DNA from: CAVVAH01 sp963746175
Lineage (GTDB): Bacteria > Actinomycetota > Actinomycetes > JACCUZ01
DNA length: 64,000 bases
Direction of reading: 5' to 3'
Assembly (NCBI GenBank): GCA_963746175.1
Contig: CAVVAH010000004.1
Coordinates: forward strand, 1,364,001 to 1,428,000
Both the position numbers and the translations under genes were made by a program. Positions 26,377-34,354 of the stretch are shown piece after piece; position 1 is the first letter of the stretch; every line of letters begins with the position of its first letter. The notes below the pieces were generated by a model. It was not told where the DNA came from, ran no database searches, and saw only the letters and a list, made by a program, of their open reading frames with translations.

Positions 26377-28207
26377 ATGCGCAGAGTGCTGACCGCCGTG
26401 ATCGCGACCGCGCTGGCAGTCCTCTGGGCGGTGCCGTCGGCACCGGCTGAAGCGGACGGGACCAGCGGCGCCGCGACGACCGCCACCGACGCCACCCTGA
26501 TGCGCTACGCCGAGCACACCTGGGCGTCGTTCACGGCGATGGTCGACACCGACAGCGGCCTGCCGACCGACCAGCTCTTCGACGACGGGCACACCGACGT
26601 GCAGACGTCGACGACCAACATCGGCGCGTACATGTGGAGCGCGATCGCGGCCGAGAGGCTCGGCATCATCGACCACGCCGAGGTCGTCAGCCGGCTGACC
26701 AAGACCATCACGACGGTCGAAGGCATGGAGACCTACGAGTCGACCGGCCAGTTCTACAACTGGTACGACCACCGCAACGGCGCGAAGCTCACCAGCTGGC
26801 CGCCGACCGGCAAGCCGCTGGACCCGATCCTCTCCTCGGTCGACAACGCCTGGCTGGCGACCGGCCTCAAGATCGTGCACAACTCGGTCCCGGAGCTCGC
26901 CGCCCGCGCCGGGGCGATCTACGACTCGATGGACTTCGGCTTCTACTACGTCCCGGACAAGAACCGGGTCCTGTTCCACTTCAAGCCCTCCACCGGTGAC
27001 GGCCCGTGCTGCTACGACACCGTCCTCTCGGAGTCCAGGATCGTCGACTACATCGGCATCACCAAGGGCGAGCTGCCGCGCAAGGAGTACTACGGCCGCT
27101 GGCGCTCCTTCCCGGACACCTGCGACTACTCCTGGCAGGAGCAGAAGCCGACCGGCTACTGGGCCAGCTACGACGGTGTCGACGTCTACGACGGCAGCTA
27201 CACGTACAACGACACGAAGATCACGCCCAGCTGGGGCGGCTCGATGTTCGAGGCGCTCATGCCCTCGCTGTTCGTCCCGGAGGAGACCTGGGGTGCCGGC
27301 TCGTGGCGGCAGAACCACCCGCTCACCGTCGACGCGCAGATCGACCACGGCATGAACGTCGCGCAGTACGGCGTGTGGGGCTTCTCGCCGTCGAACATCC
27401 CTGAGGGCGGGTACAGCGCCTACGGCGTCGACCTGGCCGGGATGGACCCCAGCGGTATGCCCTCCAACGAGGACAACACCCTGGTGGACCACGGGTTCCC
27501 CGGCTGCGACGGGCACCCTGCGGTGGCCGACCCGCCGCCCAGCGCGTACACCGACGGCGTCGTGACGCCGCATGCCGCGTTCCTGGGCCTGCGCTTCCGC
27601 CCGGTTCAGACGATCGCGAACCTGGCGCGGCTCGAGGCGATGCCCGGGGTCTTCGACAAGTGGGGCTTCGCGGACTCGGTCAACGTCGGCACCGGCCACC
27701 CGTCGGCGTCGTACCTCTCGCTCGACCAGGGCATGATCATGGCCGCGCTCGGCAACTACCTGGGTGGCGACGTCATGCGCACGTCGTTCTCCTCGCCCGA
27801 CATCGTCAAGGCGGTCCGGCCGGTGCTCGGCGTCGAGGAGTTCAACACCCGCCCGCGCGCCTGCACCCTGACCGGCACCTCGGGCCCGGACCGGCTGGTC
27901 GGCACCAGTGCGGTCGACGTGATCTGCGGCCTCGGCGGCAACGACCGGATCGAGGGGATGGGTGGGGCCGACGTCCTCTACGGCGATGACGGCGTCGACC
28001 GCGTCGTCGGCGGTTCCGGCGACGACACCCTCTACGGCGATGCCGGGGACGACCGGCTGGACGGCGGGGACGGCGCCGACGTCCTGTCGGGCGGGGCCGG
28101 CACCGACAAGCTCGTCGGCGGGCCTGGGTGCCGACCACGCCGAGGGCGGCCTCGGCACGGACAGCTGCGTGACCGACGCCGCCGACGACCAGCCTGGCGG
28201 CTGCTGA
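26377..28207 (+). CDS. Secreted glycoamylase-like glycosidase with C-terminal RTX calcium-binding repeats, one frameshift
   Basis: ATG 26377 with a Sec signal peptide (about residues 1-25). Residues about 35-490 resemble the glycoamylase/GH144 all-alpha fold: an early TTNIGAYMWSAIAAERLG, central WGGSMFEALMPSLF, VAQYGVWGFS, a later TPHAAFLGLRF and SLDQGMIMAALGNYLGG, as in COG5368 proteins acting on beta-1,2- or beta-glucans. The tail has GGNDRIEGMGGADVLYG-type RTX nonapeptides that bind calcium after export. One extra G near 28129 breaks the frame; with it removed the repeats continue to LGTDSC and stop at 28207, otherwise the frame runs to 28278. Substrate and export route are inferences. Confidence 0.75.
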
Positions 28208-28224
28208 CACCGGGCGCGCGCACG

Positions 28225-28258
28225 GGACCGGACCACGCTGACCCGCGTGGTCCGGTCC
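28225..28258. terminator. Strong 14-bp hairpin after the RTX glycosidase
   Basis: GGACCGGACCACGC (28225-28238) and its exact complement (28245-28258) enclose TGACCC. It lies 18 bases after the corrected stop, and its position supports 28207 as the real gene end. Confidence 0.75.
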
Positions 28259-28332
28259 GTCTGCAGGCGGAGCGATGAGTTCCTGTCGGTCCGCGCGTCT
28301 ACCGTCGCGACACCGGACGACGGGAGACCTCC

Positions 28333-29739
28333 ATGAGCACCAGCACGACGACTCTCGACCTGGCAGCCCTGCGCGCCTCCGTGCGCGGCAGCGTGGTCGG
28401 CCCGGACGACGCGGGCTACGACGCGGCACGCGGCACGATGTCCGTCGCGGCCGCGGACCTCCGCCCGCTCGCGGTCGTCGCACCGGCGGACGCCGCCGAC
28501 GTCGCGCACGTCGTCCGGCTGGCTGCCGAGCATGGCTTCGACCTCGCTGTGCGCAGCGGCGGCCACAGCGCTGCCGCCCACTCGACGGTCGACGGCGGTG
28601 TCGTCCTCGACCTCCGGTCGCTGGACGGCATCGAGATCGACGTGGACGGCCGCTCGGTGTGGGCCGGCGCCGGCCTCACCGCCGTCGCGCTGTCGACCGC
28701 CACCGCGGAGCACGGCCTGGCGATCGGCTTCGGCGACACCGGCTCGGTGGGGATCGGCGGCATCACGCTCGGGGGTGGCGTCGGGTACCTGGTCCGGAAG
28801 CACGGCCTGACCGTCGACAACCTGCTGGCCGCCGAGGTGGTGACCGCGGCCGGCGACGTCGTGGTGGCCGACGATCAGTCGCACCCCGAGCTGTTCTGGG
28901 CGCTGCGCGGGGGCGGCGGCAACTTCGGCGTCGTCACCCGGTTCCGCTACCGGCTGCACGAGGTCGGCACGGTGTACGGCGGGCTGCTGGTGCTGCCGGC
29001 CACCGCGGAGTCCGTCGCAGGTTTCGTCGTCGCGGCCGACGCCGCGCCGGAGGAGCTGTCGACCATCGCGAACGTCATGAGCTGCCCGCCGATGCCGTTC
29101 ATCGGTGCGGAGCACCACGGGAAGCCCGTGATCCTCGCGCTGGTCTGCTGGTGCGGCGAGCCGGCCGAGGCCGAGGGTGCAGTCGCCCCGCTGCGCGCGC
29201 TGGCCGAGCCGCTCGCCGACCTGCTGCACCCGTCGACGTACCCGGAGCTGTTCCCGCCGGAGGACCCCGACTACCACCCCACCGCGGTGAGCCGGACGAT
29301 GTTCGCCTCCGGCATCGACGCGGCCGCGGCTGCGACCGTCGTGGACCGGATCGCGTCGTCCGACGCCGCGCTCCGCGCGGTCCAGATCCGCGTCCTCGGC
29401 GGTGCCTACGCGCGGGTCGCGGCCGACGCCACGGCGTACGCCCACCGGGCCAGCCGGCTGATGGTCAACGTCGCCTGCTTCTACGTCGGTGACGACGACA
29501 AGCCACGGCGGCAGGCGTGGGTCGACGAGCTGTCGACGGTGCTGCACGACGGCGACGACGCCGCGTACGTCAACTTCGTCGGTGACGAGGGAGACGACCG
29601 GGTCCGCGCGGCCTACCCCGGCGCCACGTGGGAGCGGCTGCGCGGCGTCAAGGCGCAGTACGACCCCGCGAACCTGTTCCACCGCAACCACAACATCCCG
29701 CCGGCCGACGCGACGGTGCCCGGCGCGCGCCGGTCCTGA
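28333..29739 (+). CDS. FAD-linked oxidase, berberine-bridge/6-hydroxynicotine oxidase type
   Basis: 468 residues from ATG 28333 behind GGGAGACC. VAMP-type FAD fold with VRSGGHSAAAHS, where the His would carry covalent FAD, GFGDTGSVGIGGITLGGGVGYLVRKHG, and GGGGNFGVVT. The BBE domain is at the C-terminus (YDPANLFHRNHNIPP). A Cys near residue 150 for a second flavin bond is not obvious, so a single covalent link is likely. Substrate unknown. It is convergent with the next gene, whose open frame runs 92 bases into it. Confidence 0.9.
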   Translation: MSTSTTTLDLAALRASVRGSVVGPDDAGYDAARGTMSVAAADLRPLAVVAPADAADVAHVVRLAAEHGFDLAVRSGGHSAAAHSTVDGGVVLDLRSLDGIEIDVDGRSVWAGAGLTAVALSTATAEHGLAIGFGDTGSVGIGGITLGGGVGYLVRKHGLTVDNLLAAEVVTAAGDVVVADDQSHPELFWALRGGGGNFGVVTRFRYRLHEVGTVYGGLLVLPATAESVAGFVVAADAAPEELSTIANVMSCPPMPFIGAEHHGKPVILALVCWCGEPAEAEGAVAPLRALAEPLADLLHPSTYPELFPPEDPDYHPTAVSRTMFASGIDAAAAATVVDRIASSDAALRAVQIRVLGGAYARVAADATAYAHRASRLMVNVACFYVGDDDKPRRQAWVDELSTVLHDGDDAAYVNFVGDEGDDRVRAAYPGATWERLRGVKAQYDPANLFHRNHNIPPADATVPGARRS

Positions 29740-30553
29740 CGGTCCTCGTGCGGTGCCGCGTCAGGAGACCGAGGACACGGGCGAGGAAGTCGTCGACGGT
29801 CGAGCGGACCTGCTGCTGCTCCGGGCCCTCGAGCATCGCGACCCCGTGGTCGGAGCCCGGCAGCATGAGGACGGTCTCCGGGCCGGGGTGCAGCACGCGC
29901 AGCTGCCGGGCGTTCCGGCTGTCGAAGTAGCCGTCGTCCTTGCTGCTGATCTGCAGCAGCGGGCCGTGCCACTTCCTGATGCCGGGCCGGCCGTCGAAGC
30001 CGGGCAACGTCAGCTCGCCGCCGAACGACAGGACGCCCGCGAGCCGCGGCCGCACCCGGTGCGCCTCGGACAGCGCGAAGGCACCGCCGAGCGAGGCGCC
30101 CGCGAGCACGACCTTCTCGGCGCCCGCCGTCCGCAGCGCCTCGACCGCGAGCAACGGCACCTCGGCGCGCGGCTCCTTCCAGTCGAAGAGCGCGACCCGG
30201 TAGTGCCTCGCCAGCTCCGTGGCGTACGGCAGCCACTGGCAGATGTCGCCGTCGCTCTGCGGGCCGAGGACGACCCCGCCGGTGCCGCTGCCCAGCAGCA
30301 GGAACGCGACGCCGTTGCCCTCGCTGGTCGTGGTCCGCACGAAGTCGCCGCCGGCGTCGGCCGCGCAGTCCGGCCTGTCGGCGAGCGGGAAGCCGTTGGG
30401 GTCCAGCTCCCGGGTGGGCGACGCGCTCGCGCTCGGCGACGAGGCCGAGGGCGGCGTGCCCGTTCCGCCCGCCCGGGTGCCCGCGTCGCTGCTGCCCCCG
30501 CAGCCGGCCAGCAGCACGACCGCCAGCACCGGTGCGACCCGTCGGACGATCAT
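29648..30553 (-). CDS. Lipoprotein alpha/beta hydrolase
   Basis: Signal peptide with lipobox VLLAGC just after ATG 30553, then a Ser/Pro/Ala linker and an alpha/beta hydrolase domain: nucleophile in LAGASLGGAFAL, Asp region ISSKDDGYFDS, and His in LPGSDHGVAML. About 270 residues to the natural end of the fold at DDFLARVLGLL (near 29760). The frame as written continues into an Arg-rich tail overlapping the FAD oxidase by 92 bases; a TGA one frame away at the fold end suggests an indel there and a real stop near 29760. Extracytoplasmic dienelactone-hydrolase-like enzyme of unknown substrate. Confidence 0.75.
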   Translation of the reverse strand: MIVRRVAPVLAVVLLAGCGGSSDAGTRAGGTGTPPSASSPSASASPTRELDPNGFPLADRPDCAADAGGDFVRTTTSEGNGVAFLLLGSGTGGVVLGPQSDGDICQWLPYATELARHYRVALFDWKEPRAEVPLLAVEALRTAGAEKVVLAGASLGGAFALSEAHRVRPRLAGVLSFGGELTLPGFDGRPGIRKWHGPLLQISSKDDGYFDSRNARQLRVLHPGPETVLMLPGSDHGVAMLEGPEQQQVRSTVDDFLARVLGLLTRHRTRTVRTGARRAPSRRPAGCCGCGGTGSRGRTAP

Positions 30554-30560
30554 GCCCGCC

Positions 30561-30582
30561 ACTATGGCACGTCTGACATAGT
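30561..30582. promoter_or_regulatory. Inverted repeat, candidate PadR operator
   Basis: ACTATG (30561-30566) and CATAGT (30577-30582) are perfect complements spaced by ten bases, centred in the 67-base gap between the divergent lipoprotein hydrolase and PadR genes. PadR operators typically carry such spaced ATG-T/A-CAT half-sites. Confidence 0.5.
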
Positions 30583-30620
30583 CGGGTCGATCGTCCCGAG
30601 GTGACGGAAGGGGTACGGCG

Positions 30621-31163
30621 GTGCGCACCCTCGACTTCGCGGTGCTCGGGCTGGTGGCCCGGGTGCCGTCGACCGGCTACCAGCTCGCGGCGCGGATGAA
30701 GCGGCCGGTCGCCTACTACTGGGCCGAGGGGCACAGCGGCATCTACCCGTCGTTGCGCCGGCTGACCGAGGCCGGCTGGGTCACGGTCGCTGCCGAGGCC
30801 GGGCCGGGGCCGCACGGCAAGAAGGTCTACTCGGTCACGCCGGCCGGACGGCAGGCCCTGGGGGAGTGGGCCGTGCAGCCCCCGGTGGACCCCGCCGCGC
30901 GCGACGAGCTGGTGCTGAAGGTCTCGTCGCTGTGGGCCGCCCGGCCGACGGCGGCGATCGTCATGCTCGCTGCCGAGGCCCGCCGGTGGGAGGTCAAGCG
31001 GACGGAGCTGGCCGACGTCGTCGCCCGGCTGGAGGAGGCGGGGGACCCCGTCGGCTCCGCAGGCTGGTTCAGCCTGCAGACCGCCCTGCGCGGTCGTGAC
31101 TACGCACGCGGCCGACGCGACTGGTGCCGACGGGTCGCGAGGGGCCTCTCGGGTGACGAATGA
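30621..31163 (+). CDS. PadR-family transcriptional regulator
   Basis: 180 residues from GTG 30621 (GGAAGGGG upstream). Starts directly with the PadR winged helix: FAVLGLVARVPSTGYQLAARM, then GHSGIYPSLRRLTEAGWV and KKVYSVTPAGRQAL; the C-terminal part is the helical Vir_act_alpha_C dimerisation domain, with CRR near the end. It is divergent from the lipoprotein hydrolase and probably regulates it and itself. The effector is unknown; PadR proteins often answer phenolics or membrane-active compounds. Confidence 0.9.
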   Translation: MRTLDFAVLGLVARVPSTGYQLAARMKRPVAYYWAEGHSGIYPSLRRLTEAGWVTVAAEAGPGPHGKKVYSVTPAGRQALGEWAVQPPVDPAARDELVLKVSSLWAARPTAAIVMLAAEARRWEVKRTELADVVARLEEAGDPVGSAGWFSLQTALRGRDYARGRRDWCRRVARGLSGDE

Positions 31164-31294
31164 TGACCGCGGGGTACAAGGGGCGTAGCGTGTCCCCGGA
31201 TCGCCGCGAGGTGGTCATGCACGAACCGCGTCCGGGAAACGACAGGACCCGGCTGAGCGACCGCCCCGCCGCCTCTTCTTCAGGAGATCGCGCA

Positions 31295-31795
31295 ATGACT
31301 GCACAGTTCCCGGGCACCCAGCGGGCCGATCTGCAGGTGGTCCGTGACGGTGAGCCCTCGACCGGCGGCGACACCACGGCGCAGGCTCTCGGCCTGCTCG
31401 AGAACGCCCGCAAGGTCGCCGACTCGACCGTCGCCGAGGCCCGCGACGAGGCCGAGCGGCTGCTGACGGCGGCCCGCGAGCGGGCCCAGCAGGTGCAGCG
31501 CGACGCCAAGGAGCTCGGGCAGAAGCTGCGCGCCGACGCCGAGCGCGACGCCGCCCAGGCCCGCCACCAGGCGTACGGCGAGTCGGAGCGGATCGTCGGC
31601 GAGGCGCGCACCGAGGTCACCACCCTGAAGTCGTCGGTCTCCGGGCTGCGCGAGGAGCGTGACGCGGCCGAGGCCGCCATGCGCGAGCTGGCCGGCCGGC
31701 TGCAGAACGCCCTCGAGCGCTACGCCGACCAGAACCCCCAGCAGCACGACGGCGAGCAGCACGAGCAGCACGAGGACCACGGCTACCAGGGCTGA
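31295..31795 (+). CDS. DivIVA/Scy-like coiled-coil protein
   Basis: 166 residues from ATG 31295, with CAGGAG eight bases upstream; an earlier in-frame ATG at 31160 lacks a site. Residues about 30-150 are a continuous coiled coil containing LGLLENARKVADSTVAEARDEAERLL, similar to the second half of DivIVA and to actinobacterial cytoskeletal coiled-coil proteins. The tail is Gln/His/Glu-rich (QQHDGEQHEQHEDH). Probably cytoplasmic and involved in polar or septal organisation, but no DivIVA membrane-binding N-terminus is present. Confidence 0.7.
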   Translation: MTAQFPGTQRADLQVVRDGEPSTGGDTTAQALGLLENARKVADSTVAEARDEAERLLTAARERAQQVQRDAKELGQKLRADAERDAAQARHQAYGESERIVGEARTEVTTLKSSVSGLREERDAAEAAMRELAGRLQNALERYADQNPQQHDGEQHEQHEDHGYQG

Positions 31796-31928
31796 ACGGC
31801 CCTGCAGGACCTGACGCTGCACCCGCTGAGCTGAACCGCCGCACCTGACCCGCCGTGCCGCTGCCGTCAGAGCGCCTGGACGAGCGGCGGCAGTCGACGC
31901 CACCCGCCGCCCGCGGCGGCCCACCGGT

Positions 31929-31998
31929 GATCCACAGCGGATCTGCGGATGATCCACAGTGGATCTGTTGGACCTGTCCCAACGGTCCGCTGTGGATC
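31929..31998. promoter_or_regulatory. Three-site operator array upstream of the NlpC/P60 gene
   Basis: The near-palindrome GATCCACAGYGGATC occurs at 31929-31943 and 31951-31965, and in reverse with one mismatch at 31984-31998. Centres are 22 and 33 bases apart, both whole numbers of helical turns. The second copy is a perfect odd palindrome. The gap 31796-32187 holds no gene. Confidence 0.6.
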
Positions 31999-32081
31999 AT
32001 CACGGGTCGCGCCAATCTCGGGGGTGCGCCCGTGACCCGGTCGTTTCGTCGCGATGTGCCATGGCTCGGCGAGTCGGACAC

Positions 32082-32112
32082 TTGACGGGGCGGGTGTGAC
32101 AGGTGTTCTCTA
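32082..32112 (+). promoter_or_regulatory. Putative promoter of the NlpC/P60 gene
   Basis: TTGACG (32082-32087) and, 18-19 bases on, TTCTCTA (32106-32112). A start point around 32115-32120 would place the first RNA hairpin at the very 5' end of the transcript. Confidence 0.4.
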
Positions 32113-32169
32113 TCGGGGCTGTTGTGGCGTCAATCGACCGACAGCCCCGACGCCACCTCCCGGGTGGCG
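32113..32169 (+). ncRNA. Candidate structured leader with alternative hairpins
   Basis: Hairpin 1: TCGGGGCTGT (32113-32122) with ACAGCCCCGA (32141-32150), ten perfect pairs. Hairpin 2: GTGGCGTC (32124-32131) with GACGCCAC (32149-32156). Hairpin 3: CGCCACC (32151-32157) with GGTGGCG (32163-32169). Hairpin 2 is incompatible with 1 and 3; 1 and 3 can stack end to end. The ribosome site GAGGAG (32175-32180) follows immediately. Confidence 0.45.
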
Positions 32170-32187
32170 CGCGAGAGGAGACGGCCG

Positions 32188-33668
32188 ATGGCGCAGCCCG
32201 CCAGCCGTCGCCTGCCGTCCGGGCGCCGGCCGCGTACCGCGCTGCTCGTCGCGGCCGCCGTCCTGGCCGCCGTCAGCCCGTTCGGCCCGGCCGCGCTGGC
32301 CGCCGACCACCCGGTGTACCCGAGCCGGTCCGAGGTCGACGCCAGCAAGGCCCAGGCCGCGTCGACGGCCGACCAGGTCGGCCAGATCGAGGCGCAGCTG
32401 GCGGCCGCGAGCACCCGCGCCGACCGGCTGGCGACCGAGGTAGCCCAGGCCGTCGAGGCCTACAACGGCGCCCGGGTGCAGCTGGACGCGGCGGTCGCGA
32501 GGGCGGCGCAGGCGCAGCGTGACGCCGACGAGGCGCAGCAGCGGGTCGCGGCGGCCCGGGACGAGCTCGGCCGGTTCGCTGCCGCCGCCTACCGCGCCGG
32601 CGGTGACCTCGGCGGGCTGTCCGCCTTCCTCTACGCGCAGAGCCCCCGCGACCTGCTGAGCCGGGCGTCGGCCCTGCAGTCGATCGGTGACAGCCGGCGG
32701 ACCGCGCTCGAGGGCTTCCGGTCCGCGCAGGCGTACGCCACCGTGCTGGACCACCGCGCGGCGCAGCTGGTGGCCAAGCGCCGGGCGGCCGCGCGCCAGG
32801 TGGCCGCGGCGAAGGGTGCGGCCGAGTCCCGGCTGGCGGGGCAGCAGCAGGCGGTCGGCGAGATCGCGACCCAGCGCGAGACGCTGGTGCGCAAGCTCGC
32901 CGAGGTACGGCACACGACGGTGCAGCTCGAGCGGGACCGCCAGGCCGGCCTCGAGCGCGCCCGCCAGGAGGCGCTGCGCCGGGAGGCGGAGCGACAGGCC
33001 CGCGAGGCCGCGCGGCAGGCCGAGGCGGCGAGGGCCGCCGCCGCGGCGAAGGCCGCCGAGGACGCCAGGGCGGCGGCCGCCGCGAAGGCCCGCAAGGACG
33101 CCGAGGACGCGAAAGCCGCCGAGGACGCCAAGGCGGCCCAGGACGCGTCGTCGGGCGGCAACGGCGGCGAGGGCAGCGGCGACGCGACCGGCTCGGGCTC
33201 GGGCGGTAGGGTGGCAAGGCGGGGGAACGGCGTGGGAACGGCGGTGGCGGGAACGGCGGTGGCGGCGCGCCCGAGCCGCCGCCGACCGGGACGTCGTCCG
33301 GCAGCAGCGCCGGCGCGCAGGCCGCGATCGACTACGCCCGCGCGCAGATGGGCAAGCCCTACCAGTGGGGCGCCGACGGCCCGTCCACGTTCGACTGCTC
33401 CGGGCTGGTCATGCGGGCCTGGCAGCAGGGCGGCGTCTCGCTGCCGCACTACTCGGTCGCGCAGTACGAGCAGTCCCAGCAGATCGGGCTCGGCGACCTG
33501 CGGGCCGGCGACCTCGTCTTCTTCGCGAGCAGCTCCGACTACCACTCGATCTACCACGTCGGCCTCTACATCGGCGGCGGCCAGATGATCGAGGCGCCGT
33601 ACACCGGTGAGTCGGTACGGGTGTCCAGCATCTACCGGTCCAGCCTGTTCGGCGCGGCCCGGCCATGA
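32188..33668 (+). CDS. NlpC/P60 peptidoglycan endopeptidase (RipA/RpfC-associated type), one frameshift
   Basis: ATG 32188, GAGGAG seven bases upstream. Signal peptide about residues 1-39, an N-terminal coiled coil of the peptidoglycan-hydrolase type (about 45-310), an Ala/Lys/Glu then Gly/Ser/Asn linker, and a C-terminal NlpC/P60 domain with catalytic Cys in STFDCSGLV and His in YHVGLYIGGGQMIEAP. The domain cleaves D-Glu to diamino-acid bonds in wall stem peptides and serves cell separation. The frame breaks in the Gly-rich linker near 33232; restoring one G in GGCGTGGG rejoins both parts, giving about 493 residues. Autoinhibition by the coiled coil is known for RipA-like relatives. Confidence 0.88.
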
Positions 33669-34354
33669 CCGGTGGGTTCGCCGGCTCGTACGGCGAGCGG
33701 CACGGCCGGGCCTTCGGCGGCTGGCTGGTGCTCTTCGCGATCGGCTACGTCGTCCTGCACCACGCCGGCACGATCTTCGACGGGCTCGGTGAGGTCGGGG
33801 ACACGCAGACTCGCTGGGCCGACTGGATCGACCTGCTCACGCCGTACGTCGTCGCCGGCACCGCGGGCGGCGCGCTGCGCGGCGGCGGTGCGAGCCGCGG
33901 GACGTGGACGGCGTACTGGTTCGCCGCGGTCCTCTACACCCAGGGCCACGGGATCCACCTCGCCGCCAACAGCATCAACAACGCGCTGCCCGGCAGCCCC
34001 GAGCCCGGCTACCTCTGGGACGAGCACGTCGGGCACTACCTCTGGTACGTCGGCTTCTACCTGCTCGTGCTCGCCCTGGCCACCGGGCTCGCCGACCGGC
34101 GCACCCGCGGTGGCCTCGCCGGTCACCTGCTCGCGCTGCTCGTCGGCTTCACCAACTTCACGAACTCCGTCGAGGGCCAGACCCCATGGCTGGGAATCGG
34201 CGCCGCCGCGGTGTTCGCCGTGTGGGGGCTCCTGACCCGGGACGGCATCGGCCGCCTGCTGCTCACGGCGTACGGCTTCTCGCTGGTGCTGTTCGCGGCG
34301 TTCGGGATCTGGCAGGGCGGCTTCCCCGAGTTCTCCGAGCTCGGCTGGATCTAG
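33665..34354 (+). CDS. Polytopic membrane protein of unknown function
   Basis: 229 residues, ATG overlapping the previous stop (ATGA). About six hydrophobic segments (residues 18-35, 58-70, 83-97, 122-142, 150-170, 175-190, 200-216). Several His residues near membrane borders (VVLHHAGT, TQGHGIHLAANSINN, DEHVGHYLWYVGFYL) could bind metal or haem. No family recognised. Coupling to the NlpC/P60 gene hints at an envelope role. It ends at a CTAG that on the other strand could also end the glycosyltransferase. Confidence 0.7.
   Translation: MTGGFAGSYGERHGRAFGGWLVLFAIGYVVLHHAGTIFDGLGEVGDTQTRWADWIDLLTPYVVAGTAGGALRGGGASRGTWTAYWFAAVLYTQGHGIHLAANSINNALPGSPEPGYLWDEHVGHYLWYVGFYLLVLALATGLADRRTRGGLAGHLLALLVGFTNFTNSVEGQTPWLGIGAAAVFAVWGLLTRDGIGRLLLTAYGFSLVLFAAFGIWQGGFPEFSELGWI

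Noticed and set aside
8436..28135. Frameshifts caused by CCTGG/CCAGG methylation-linked base-calling errors
   Set aside because: The first three breaks lie beside such a motif, but most later ones (46-62 kb) do not.
31929..31998. DnaA boxes and a replication origin
   Set aside because: TGATCCACA differs from the DnaA box consensus, only three sites exist, and no dnaA, dnaN or AT-rich region is near.
32113..32156. H-type pseudoknot formed by hairpins 1 and 2 together
   Set aside because: No bases are left to span the first stem, so the two helices must be alternatives.
32113..32169. c-di-AMP (ydaO) riboswitch before the NlpC/P60 gene
   Set aside because: None of its conserved sequence blocks is recognisable and the leader is far too short.
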